11,393 bases of DNA from Acidobacteriaceae bacterium (GTDB lineage Bacteria > Acidobacteriota > Terriglobia > Terriglobales > Acidobacteriaceae): assembly GCA_030042915.1 (NCBI GenBank), contig JASHYS010000456.1:1-11393 (forward strand). Direction: 5' to 3'. A model generated the notes under the pieces. That model saw only the letters and a program-made list of their open reading frames with translations, searched no databases and was not told where the DNA came from. A program made the translations under genes and the position numbers. This document shows, piece after piece, positions 1 to 5,670 of this stretch (positions are counted from its first letter, which is position 1; every line of letters starts with the position of its first letter).

Positions 1-1354
1 TGGTTTCAACGAACGCGCGATCGATTTTGAGCGTGTCGAGCGCCAGCGATTGCAGGCACGAGAGGCTGGAGTAGCCGGTGCCGAAATCGTCGATGCTGAT
101 GGTGAAGCCGCGTCTGCGCAGCTCTTCGAGCAGCTCCGCGGTTTCCGGCCCCTGCAGGAAGGCGCGCTCCGTGGCTTCGACTTCAACGTTGTTCGGACCT
201 GCACCCGATGCGCGCAGCACGTCGCCCAGGGCTTCGATGGTGGCAAAGTCGCGCAGGTCGGCCGCCGACATGTTGATGGCGACCTTGAAATTCGGATCCA
301 TCTTCAGGAGTCGCGGCAGATCGTCGGTAACGATTTCCATCACCTGCTTGGTGATGAGATGGATAAGGCCGCAATCTTCGGCCAGGGGGATGAAGTAGTC
401 GGGCCGAATGTCGGCGAAGCGGCTGCTCCAGCGCACCAGGGCTTCGGCGCCGATGACGCGGCGCGACTCAAGCTCGACCACCGGCTGATATTCGACGTAG
501 AAGGCTTTGTCTCTGACCGCGCGGCGGAGCATGGTGGGGAACGAGGAGCGAACGCGCGTGAGATAGCTGACTGCCCAGGCCAACAGAGCGCCGCAAAGGA
601 CGCCGACGGGAATGAAAAAGAGGGCGAAATGCCGGATGCGCTGAAAAACGTAGCGTTGCGGAGTTGCCACCACCACCGAAACGTCCCATTTTGCCGATCG
701 CACACGCGTCACCAGGTACCCGTCGCTGAGCACGGTGGACGGGGCTCCTTCGGATACGGGTTCGAACCAATCGGAGGGGAGATTCTGTCCTACGGTGGCA
801 ACGCGATCGTGATCGAGAGCCGACGGGATGAATACCGCCAACTCCACATCCGGGCCCTCAGTGGAAACGTCGACCGCCAGCTCGGGGTCGGCAATCATGG
901 CGAATCCGTCTGAAGCGTAGACGTTCAGCGCGTGCCCCGGCTCGGGCGAAAGCTGCTTGCCGAAATACTCTGAGATTCCCTGCTCCGTGACCAGGTCCGG
1001 CTTGCCCAGAGAAATGGGACTGATGACTCCCTGCGAGGTGCAAAGCAGAGTATTGTTTGCGATCCGTCCGGCCGCCTTGAAGAAACCGGACCCAAGATCG
1101 ACCTCCCGCAAGAGCTTGATGTCCTGGGGCGAGCAAGCGGGCAACTTGGCCTGCTCCACTTTTTGCTGTGCTGCTTCGAACTGGAGGGCGGTTTCCTCGG
1201 TGCGGTGCAGGACATCCTGGGCGTAGGTAAGACCGAGGGTCTTCTCCGTGGCCACGCTTTCTCTCCAGGCGAGATAAGCGGAGGCGAGGATGGGCGCAAA
1301 AATGGCGACGAATCCGATGACGAATGCAAAGGCAACCCTTGGCTTATAAGGCAT
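1..1354 (-). CDS. CSS-motif EAL-domain c-di-GMP phosphodiesterase (C-terminus cut off by window edge)
   Basis: An open frame of 451 codons runs from an ATG at 1354 off the left edge. The N-terminus has a membrane helix (about residues 6-28), then a periplasmic region with the two cysteine sites of the CSS domain: Cys74 in ACSPQD and Cys105 in LLCTS. A second helix lies at about 242-264. A cytoplasmic EAL domain follows: EALVRW (304-309), INMS (360-363), VEATE (392-396), IDDFGTGYSS (421-430) and LKIDRAFV (442-449). All catalytic residues expected in this part are present, so it should hydrolyse c-di-GMP to pGpG. In enterobacterial CSS-EAL enzymes such as PdeC, the state of the cysteine pair controls activity and proteolysis; transfer of that mechanism is inference. 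Here the motifs read CSP and CTS instead of CSS. A GAGG lies 7 nt before the start. The gene is divergent from hpnJ. Confidence 0.9.
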   Translation of the reverse strand, partial: MPYKPRVAFAFVIGFVAIFAPILASAYLAWRESVATEKTLGLTYAQDVLHRTEETALQFEAAQQKVEQAKLPACSPQDIKLLREVDLGSGFFKAAGRIANNTLLCTSQGVISPISLGKPDLVTEQGISEYFGKQLSPEPGHALNVYASDGFAMIADPELAVDVSTEGPDVELAVFIPSALDHDRVATVGQNLPSDWFEPVSEGAPSTVLSDGYLVTRVRSAKWDVSVVVATPQRYVFQRIRHFALFFIPVGVLCGALLAWAVSYLTRVRSSFPTMLRRAVRDKAFYVEYQPVVELESRRVIGAEALVRWSSRFADIRPDYFIPLAEDCGLIHLITKQVMEIVTDDLPRLLKMDPNFKVAINMSAADLRDFATIEALGDVLRASGAGPNNVEVEATERAFLQGPETAELLEELRRRGFTISIDDFGTGYSSLSCLQSLALDTLKIDRAFVET

Positions 1355-1369
1355 GCGTGGCCTCTACTG

Positions 1370-1441
1370 GATCGCGATCGGGGGGAAAGAATGTGTGGCG
1401 ATACTAAGGGGTTATAACAGCAGCGGCCCGGGATCACGATC
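1370..1441. promoter_or_regulatory. Pair of GATC-N2-GATC palindromes, possible operator
   Basis: GATCGCGATC (1370-1379) is a perfect 10-bp palindrome. GATCACGATC (1432-1441) has the same half-sites and is extended to GGGATC-AC-GATCCC (1430-1443). The centres are 62 bp apart, close to six helical turns. A third partial copy, GAGCGCGATC, lies at 1464-1473, 32 bp further on. They sit between two divergent genes: one overlaps the -35 position of the EAL promoter and one lies in its leader. This fits binding by a dimeric regulator, but no regulator is identified. Confidence 0.3.
1411..1420 (-). promoter_or_regulatory. Candidate extended -10 promoter for the CSS-EAL gene
   Basis: Read on the minus strand, the sequence is CTGTTATAAC. 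This gives an extended -10 (TG-N-TATAAC) with five of six -10 bases matching. The predicted transcript start is near 1404, leaving a leader of about 50 nt. No good -35 is seen at 17 bp; the -35 position (1434-1439) falls inside the palindrome at 1432-1441, so a bound regulator could compete with polymerase. Inferred by eye only. Confidence 0.4.
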
Positions 1442-1545
1442 CCCCATCCGGGGTAGGCCCATCGAGCGCGATCCAGAGGCCAACGACGGGTGGGAACCCG
1501 GAAACCAACCCCCCGCCGCCTCGCCGGGGAGCCGCCACGCAGAAC
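1430..1545. other. GC-rich run of hairpins in the EAL-hpnJ intergenic region
   Basis: The 315 bp between the two starts (1355-1669) holds no convincing gene. The middle is very GC-rich and folds into consecutive small hairpins. GGGATC/GATCCC spans 1430-1443. CCCC/GGGG spans 1441-1453. ATCG-AGCG-CGAT at 1461-1472 is enclosed by GGCC/GGCC (1456-1459 with 1478-1481). CGGGT-GGGA-ACCCG spans 1487-1500 and has a GNRA tetraloop. The region may be a structured leader of hpnJ, a small RNA on either strand, or plain GC-rich spacer. It matches no RNA family I can recall. The sequence turns AT-rich from about 1550 towards hpnJ. Confidence 0.3.
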
Positions 1546-1656
1546 CTCTCTGATTTTAAAAAGCTTATCGGAGCCAACGCGGCAAATATTTTCGGGTGTG
1601 CAAGCGAATTCGGGTGCAGCCAAAGCCGTCTAATAAAGTGAGCGAATGATAAAATA

Positions 1657-1663
1657 AGAAGGA
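1657..1663 (+). promoter_or_regulatory. Ribosome binding site that fixes the hpnJ start
   Basis: AGAAGGA ends 6 nt before the ATG at 1670 but directly abuts the in-frame ATG at 1664. Correct spacing therefore favours 1670, giving a protein that begins MPLKTLFLNPP, as is usual for HpnJ. Confidence 0.7.
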
Positions 1664-1669
1664 ATGCCG

Positions 1670-3142
1670 ATGCCATTGAAAACACTTTTCCTCAACCCCC
1701 CTTCGTTTGAAAACTTCGACGGCGGCGCCAGTTCGCGCTGGCCCGCGACGCGCGAGATCGAGTCATACTGGTACCCCGTGTGGCTGACCTATCCGGCCGG
1801 CTTGCTCGAGGGTTCGCGACTGCTCGACGCCCCGCCGCATCACATTTCCGCCCAGGAAACCATTGAGATTTGCAAGGGCTACGAGTTTCTGGTGCTGTTC
1901 ACTTCCACCGTAGGGTGGGAGGGCGATCAGCGCCTCGCCGAAGCCATCAAGGCGGCCAATCCTTCCATCCGCGTGGCGTTCGTCGGCCCGCCGGTCACCA
2001 CCGATCCTGACCGCGCCCTCAACGAGTGCCCGGCCCTCGACTTCATCTGCCGCCGCGAATTTGATTTCTCGATCGTGGAGTACGCGCAGGGCAAGCCGCT
2101 GAACGAGATTTTGGGCATCAGCTACAAGAAAGACGGCAAGATCATTCACAATCCCGACCGGCCGCAGGTGGAAGATCTGGATGCGATGCCGTGGGCGACC
2201 AAAATCTACAAGCGCGACCTCGATGTGACGCGCTACAACGTTCCCTTCCTGCTGCATCCGTTTGTTGCGCTCTACTCCACGCGCGGCTGCCCGGCGCAGT
2301 GCACCTTCTGCCTGTGGCCGCAAACGCTCAGCGGGCACGCATGGCGCAAGCGCTCCAGTGACGATGTGGCCGCCGAAATGAAGTGGGCCAAAGAGAACTT
2401 CCCGTTTGTGAAGGAGTTCTTCTTCGACGATGACACCTTTAACATCCAGAAGCAGCGCACAGTCGAGTTGTGCGAAAAGCTGAAGCCGCTGGGCCTAACG
2501 TGGAGCTGCACCTCGCGCGTGACCACGGACCGCGAAACGCTGAAGGCGATGAAGGAAGCCGGTTGCCGGCTGCTCATCGTGGGCTTCGAGTCGGGCGATC
2601 CACAAATCCTGAAAAACATCAAGAAGGGCGCTACCGTGGAACGCGCGCGCGCCTTCGCCAAGGATTGTCACGATCTGGGCCTGGTGATCCACGGCGACTT
2701 CATCCTCGGCCTGCCCGGCGAGACCAAGGAGTCTATCCGCAACACCATTCAGTTTGCCAAGTCGCTTGACGTGGAGACCATCCAGGTTTCCATCGCGCAC
2801 GCCTATCCCGGCACGGAGCTCTACGAGTACGCGGCCAAGAACGGGTTCATCACCAACAAGTCGATGCAGGACGAGGGCGGCCACCAGATGGCGCACATCG
2901 AATATCCCGGCCTGCCTGCCGATTACGTGCTGGAGATGGTGCACCGTTTTTACGATGAGTACTACTTCCGTCCCAAGGCGGCGTTTCGCGTGGTGTGGAA
3001 GGCCATTGTCAACCGCGATGTGCCCCGGCTCTACGTTGAGGCCAAGTCGTACCTCAAGCTGCGCGCACAGCGCAATCGCATGGTAAAGGAAGCGCGCAAC
3101 CAGCAGGCTACGCCGTCGACGCCCGTGGGCGCCGACGCCTAG
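1670..3142 (+). CDS. hpnJ: Hopanoid-associated radical SAM protein HpnJ (bacteriohopanetetrol cyclitol ether formation)
   Basis: A 490-residue B12-binding-type radical SAM protein. The start KTLFLNPPSFE followed by an FDGGA segment is characteristic of HpnJ. A cobalamin-binding-like fold fills about residues 1-150. The [4Fe-4S] motif CPAQCTFC has Cys207, Cys211 and Cys214 (CX3CX2C). Further radical SAM barrel strands include LLIVGFESGDPQIL and HGDFILGLPGET. In Burkholderia cenocepacia, HpnI adds N-acetylglucosamine to bacteriohopanetetrol, HpnK removes the acetyl group, and HpnJ rearranges the glucosamine to the cyclitol ether. The same role is inferred here, supported by hpnK in the same window. 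The length is typical, and the basic tail (about 440-490) may contact the membrane. The start at 1670 is chosen on RBS spacing. Two small transporters follow on the same strand after a 159-bp gap. Confidence 0.93.
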   Translation: MPLKTLFLNPPSFENFDGGASSRWPATREIESYWYPVWLTYPAGLLEGSRLLDAPPHHISAQETIEICKGYEFLVLFTSTVGWEGDQRLAEAIKAANPSIRVAFVGPPVTTDPDRALNECPALDFICRREFDFSIVEYAQGKPLNEILGISYKKDGKIIHNPDRPQVEDLDAMPWATKIYKRDLDVTRYNVPFLLHPFVALYSTRGCPAQCTFCLWPQTLSGHAWRKRSSDDVAAEMKWAKENFPFVKEFFFDDDTFNIQKQRTVELCEKLKPLGLTWSCTSRVTTDRETLKAMKEAGCRLLIVGFESGDPQILKNIKKGATVERARAFAKDCHDLGLVIHGDFILGLPGETKESIRNTIQFAKSLDVETIQVSIAHAYPGTELYEYAAKNGFITNKSMQDEGGHQMAHIEYPGLPADYVLEMVHRFYDEYYFRPKAAFRVVWKAIVNRDVPRLYVEAKSYLKLRAQRNRMVKEARNQQATPSTPVGADA

Positions 3143-3170
3143 GCAGCGGTCAGACGGAAAGGACAACGCA

Positions 3171-3219
3171 GATCCTTCGCGTCGTCTGCCTACGGCGGAC
3201 TTGCTCAGGGTGACGGATC
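3171..3219. repeat. REP-like hairpin element, copy 1
   Basis: Between hpnJ and the transporter pair there is GATCCTTCGCG, a hairpin GTCTGCC-TAC-GGCGGAC (3184-3200, 7-bp stem with one G-T pair), then GCTCAGGGTGACGGATC. The outer GATCC (3171-3175) and GGATC (3215-3219) are also complementary, so the whole unit is a nested imperfect palindrome. The TCCTTCG ... CTCAGG frame recurs at 8552-8579. It could attenuate read-through from hpnJ, but has no T-run. Confidence 0.5.
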
Positions 3220-3301
3220 GTCTGAGTAACGACAGGAAACTGGCGAAATCCTCTATAGCCGAAACCTGCGCAGCGGCAACTGCATCGAATTGAACGATCG
3301 A

Positions 3302-3754
3302 ATGTCACACCACACGCTTTCGCCGCGGCAATACCTGATCCTGGGCCTGGTTTCAATCTGCGCTCCGCTGGGCGACAGTTGCCTTTCCCGCGGAATGACC
3401 GCGATGCCTTCGATCTCGCTCGCCCATCCCGCTGCGCTGGTCGCCGCGGTGTTCACACCCTGGATCGCCGGTGGAATCGTTCTGCTCATCGGTTTCTTCG
3501 CCAGCTATCTGACTGCGCTGTCCTGGGCCGATCTGACCTTCGTCCTTCCCGCCACGGCGCTCGGCAATGTGATTGTGGCGCTGCTTTCGAGATTCTGGCT
3601 GCACGAAACCATCTCGCTGGAGCGCTGGGCCGGCATTGTGCTCATCACGCTCGGCGTCAGCTTCGTCGCCCAGGGGCCTTCACTCACCCAGCGGGCGGCG
3701 CCGATACATGGCGAGCACGAGGCAGAGGAAGCAAGCGAGGTGCAACCGCGATGA
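3302..3754 (+). CDS. Small EamA/DMT-family half-transporter, subunit A
   Basis: A 150-residue, very hydrophobic protein with four predicted membrane helices: about 11-32, 44-67, 70-96 and 104-124. The pattern LPATALGNVIVALLSRFWLHE then RWAGIVLITLGVSF is the helix 3-4 signature of the drug/metabolite transporter (EamA) fold. It is half the usual ten-helix size, like EmrE or ArnE/ArnF. An acidic residue, Asp25 (LGDSCLSRGM), sits in helix 1 where EmrE has its essential Glu14. The C-terminal tail is acidic and soluble. ATG at 3302 is chosen over an upstream in-frame TTG at 3290; neither has a clear RBS. The substrate is unknown. ArnE/ArnF flip a lipid-linked amino sugar, so a lipid or glycolipid substrate is plausible beside hpnJ (inference). 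Confidence 0.82.
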   Translation: MSHHTLSPRQYLILGLVSICAPLGDSCLSRGMTAMPSISLAHPAALVAAVFTPWIAGGIVLLIGFFASYLTALSWADLTFVLPATALGNVIVALLSRFWLHETISLERWAGIVLITLGVSFVAQGPSLTQRAAPIHGEHEAEEASEVQPR

Positions 3755-4164
3755 TGACGCTCGCTGCACCCGGAGCAGCAGCTTTGAATCCCTGGGCCGC
3801 GGCCGCCATGATCGCCGCCGTGGTGCTGACATCGACCACGGGTGAAGTTCTCACCGCGGCAGCGATGAAATCGATTGGCGATCTCGACGTCATCCGCGCC
3901 CGCTCGGGGATTTGGGGCGCGATTCGCGCTGTGGTCACCTGCCCGCTGTTTTTTGCCGGGGTTTTCTTTCTCGCTGTGGCGTTCTTTGCGCTGCTGCTCG
4001 CGCTCAACCACCTCAACCTGAGCCTGGTTGCTCCCGCCAGCGCTTCCCTGACCCTGGTCACCAACGCCGTCGCCGGCAAAATCTTCCTCAAGGAAAATGT
4101 CGACGGGCGCAGATGGGCGGCTGCAGTGCTGGTGTGCATCGGCGTCTACCTGCTCGCGCATTAA
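3751..4164 (+). CDS. Small EamA/DMT-family half-transporter, subunit B
   Basis: A 137-residue four-helix protein whose ATG overlaps the stop of the previous gene in ATGA (3751-3754), a sign of translational coupling and probable 1:1 synthesis. Helices lie at about 14-36, 52-74, 78-100 and 118-136. Helix 1 carries Glu32 in TTGEVLTAAAMKSIG, which resembles the EmrE Glu14 region. The end, SLVAPASASLTLVTNAVAGKIFLKENVDGRRWAA split over helices 3-4, is the standard EamA pattern. The frame stays open far upstream, but that part overlaps subunit A and reads as arginine-rich shadow, so the start at 3751 is preferred. A dual-topology-like heterodimer with subunit A is the likely functional unit. Confidence 0.82.
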   Translation: MMTLAAPGAAALNPWAAAAMIAAVVLTSTTGEVLTAAAMKSIGDLDVIRARSGIWGAIRAVVTCPLFFAGVFFLAVAFFALLLALNHLNLSLVAPASASLTLVTNAVAGKIFLKENVDGRRWAAAVLVCIGVYLLAH

Positions 4165-4167
4165 AGA

Positions 4168-4322
4168 CAGGGAACAGGCATTAGGGCCTAGGGATCAGGG
4201 AACAGAGAACAACTTTGCGCGCCCAGTGGTCGGTGTTCGGTTTTCGGCTGGAGTGGGAGCCCGAGGTTTTTGATCCCTAATCTCTAATCGCTGCATTCTT
4301 GTTGCTTGTTGCCTGCTGTTCG
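4168..4322. repeat. Seven-base-period repeats filling a convergent intergenic gap
   Basis: Right after the transporter stop come six heptads of the form YAGRGNN: CAGGGAA, CAGGCAT, TAGGGCC, TAGGGAT, CAGGGAA, CAGAGAA (4168-4209). A second run reads GGTCGGT, GTTCGGT, TTTCGGC (4228-4248). A third, roughly the reverse complement of the first, reads CCCTAAT, CTCTAAT, then degenerate units such as TTCTTGT and TGCTTGT (4275-4322), and reaches the stop codon of the convergent PilZ-like gene. There is no coding potential. It looks like slippage-derived satellite sequence and may double as a two-way terminator. Confidence 0.6.
4189..4279. repeat. Inverted repeat TAGGGATCA ... TGATCCCTA
   Basis: TAGGGATCA (4189-4197) and TGATCCCTA (4271-4279) are exact 9-bp reverse complements on either side of a 73-bp loop, inside the heptad arrays. 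The flanks AACAGGCA (4173-4180) and TGCCTGCTGTT (4310-4320) extend the pairing imperfectly. A long stem between convergent stop codons could end transcription from both sides, though there is no classic T-run. Confidence 0.5.
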
Positions 4323-5465
4323 CTACTGGTCAGAGTAGAGTGATATGGATGTCCGGGCCTGAAGGGAGAAGTCGCTGGGTATCGGCGGCGGCAGGAAAAC
4401 GGCGAGGTGCTCCTTGGCTCCCTCAGCGAGAAGCGGTTCGATCTTTTCACGGGAGCCGTGGCAGTGCTTGTAGAGTTCGAGGCCAAGGCTGGTGGGTGTG
4501 ATATCGAAATTGTCGCTTTCGTTATACGAGGTGAAGTCGAAAAGTTTCTCAATCAATCCCAGATTGAATAAATACGCGAGGTCGGTGGCATTCCTGATAC
4601 GGTCGTGGACGCCGGTGAGCTGAATCATCTCGCTTGACGTGAGAACGATGGAATTGGCGGCGGAATCTTTCGTTTCCGGCGCATGGCCCAGGAGGCGTTC
4701 ACACGCGTAAACCAGAATCCTGGCCTGGGTGGGCGTCATCTGCACGAGCATGTCGACCAGGACCTGATTGGAGTCGTCGGGCGCATCGATCGAGCAGGAC
4801 GAGATGAGCAGGCCTTTCCACAATTGCAGGCTCAATTCGTCCTGGGCCCAGGACCCGAGGCGCAGGATACTTTCCACCACCTTGGGATGGGCATGCAGGC
4901 GGTCGGCATCGCGAAATAAGGCAACGAAATTCTCGGCGGCGAGCGCCATCTTGAAGAAGTTGGCAGTGCGGTGCGCGTCGAGTTGACCATCCAGCAGAAC
5001 AATCGCCTCTTCGGCGCCGGCCCCACAGAGGCGGCATAGGAAGAGAAAAGTCCGGAGGGTGCGAAACATCTCCGCGCCTTGATCAGGATCGGTGACATTC
5101 ACGATGTTCTGCAGGAGTACTTCGAACAGTTTCTTATCCATGCCCGGCGGCAGAACAAACAGCAGTACGATGCCGTCCTCTGCGAGCCGGGCGACCCGGG
5201 CGCTCAGGGGAATCTGCATTTCCGAGCCATTGTCGAGCACTCCCTGCTTGCGGAGAAGAAGGCTCACTTGTTCGCCAATGCCGGGGCGCTCTTGAGTGAG
5301 CAGATAGATGCTGGAAACGCTGATGTCTTTGATGCCGACCGGGCTGGCGGTGGAGTCGGACCCATAAATGACGGTCAGACCGGTTGCGGGCCACCGTTTA
5401 GACCGTGGCCGATACGGTTCGCCGAGCCTGCGCAACGCACGTTTCAAATTGTCGAGCCGCGACAT
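4323..5465 (-). CDS. PilZ-like protein with Abi-alpha (DUF4393)-like C-terminal region
   Basis: A 380-residue soluble protein. The N-terminus (about 15-110) looks like a PilZ c-di-GMP receptor domain: RPRSKRW (19-25) in place of the RxxxR arm, then DISVSS (47-52) in place of (D/N)xSxxG. Both motifs are degenerate, so c-di-GMP binding is uncertain. Residues about 120-260 are helical. LSLQLWKGLLISS, DMLVQMTPTQARIL and the final winged-helix-like stretch ending DITPTSLGLELYKHC resemble the Abi-alpha/DUF4393 family, in which a 'layers' segment is followed by an 'LSPxxAxIL' segment and an 'LTPxG' end. That link is by memory of patterns and needs a profile search. A strong AGGAGG (5475-5480) sits 9 nt before the ATG. 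It is transcribed away from hpnE across a 205-bp gap and converges on the transporter pair. Confidence 0.7.
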   Translation of the reverse strand: MSRLDNLKRALRRLGEPYRPRSKRWPATGLTVIYGSDSTASPVGIKDISVSSIYLLTQERPGIGEQVSLLLRKQGVLDNGSEMQIPLSARVARLAEDGIVLLFVLPPGMDKKLFEVLLQNIVNVTDPDQGAEMFRTLRTFLFLCRLCGAGAEEAIVLLDGQLDAHRTANFFKMALAAENFVALFRDADRLHAHPKVVESILRLGSWAQDELSLQLWKGLLISSCSIDAPDDSNQVLVDMLVQMTPTQARILVYACERLLGHAPETKDSAANSIVLTSSEMIQLTGVHDRIRNATDLAYLFNLGLIEKLFDFTSYNESDNFDITPTSLGLELYKHCHGSREKIEPLLAEGAKEHLAVFLPPPIPSDFSLQARTSISLYSDQ

Positions 5466-5559
5466 AGCTCCAAGCCTCCTGGCCTGAATGCCGGCGCGCG
5501 ATCAGCTGACGGAGGGCACGCTCAAACGGACACCAATCCGCATGATCGCGAATGGGGCC

Positions 5560-5588
5560 ATCATAGGAATGTATGCCGTGCTGCGCAA
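5560..5588 (-). promoter_or_regulatory. Candidate sigma70-type promoter for the PilZ-like gene
   Basis: On the minus strand TTGCGC (5588-5583) and TATGAT (5565-5560) are separated by exactly 17 bp. The -10 matches five of six bases and the -35 only TTG. Transcription would start near 5553, leaving a leader of about 88 nt. Its place inside the hpnE to PilZ gap suggests the PilZ-like gene is transcribed on its own. I see no gene or known riboswitch in this 205-bp gap. Confidence 0.5.
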
Positions 5589-5647
5589 TAGCACGGCTGT
5601 GTGCCGGGGCATTCCCCATCAGAGAGCCGCACCAGGTTACCTGCGGG

Positions 5648-5661
5648 AAGGTCGGAACCTT
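5648..5661 (-). terminator. Weak hairpin just after hpnE
   Basis: AAGGT-TCCG-ACCTT on the minus strand forms a perfect 5-bp stem with a four-base loop, starting 9 nt after the hpnE stop. A second short stem, GGGG-AATG-CCCC, follows further downstream. Neither has a T-run, so any termination would be weak or Rho-assisted. Confidence 0.25.
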
Positions 5662-5670
5662 GCCTGTCTC

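Noticed and set aside
50..913. Long plus-strand frame of 287 codons
   Set aside because: It is antisense to the EAL gene, whose frame carries all the family motifs.
925..1623. Minus-strand frame of 232 codons crossing the EAL start and the intergenic region
   Set aside because: It is in a different frame from the EAL gene, rich in Arg, Pro and Ser, and lacks any domain or ribosome binding site.
2495..3166. Minus-strand frame of 223 codons
   Set aside because: It is an antisense shadow of hpnJ created by the GC-rich codon pattern.
3379..3750. Upstream extension of transporter subunit B to a 261-residue protein
   Set aside because: The extension overlaps subunit A in another frame, is arginine-rich and not membrane-like, whereas the ATGA overlap gives a proper four-helix protein.
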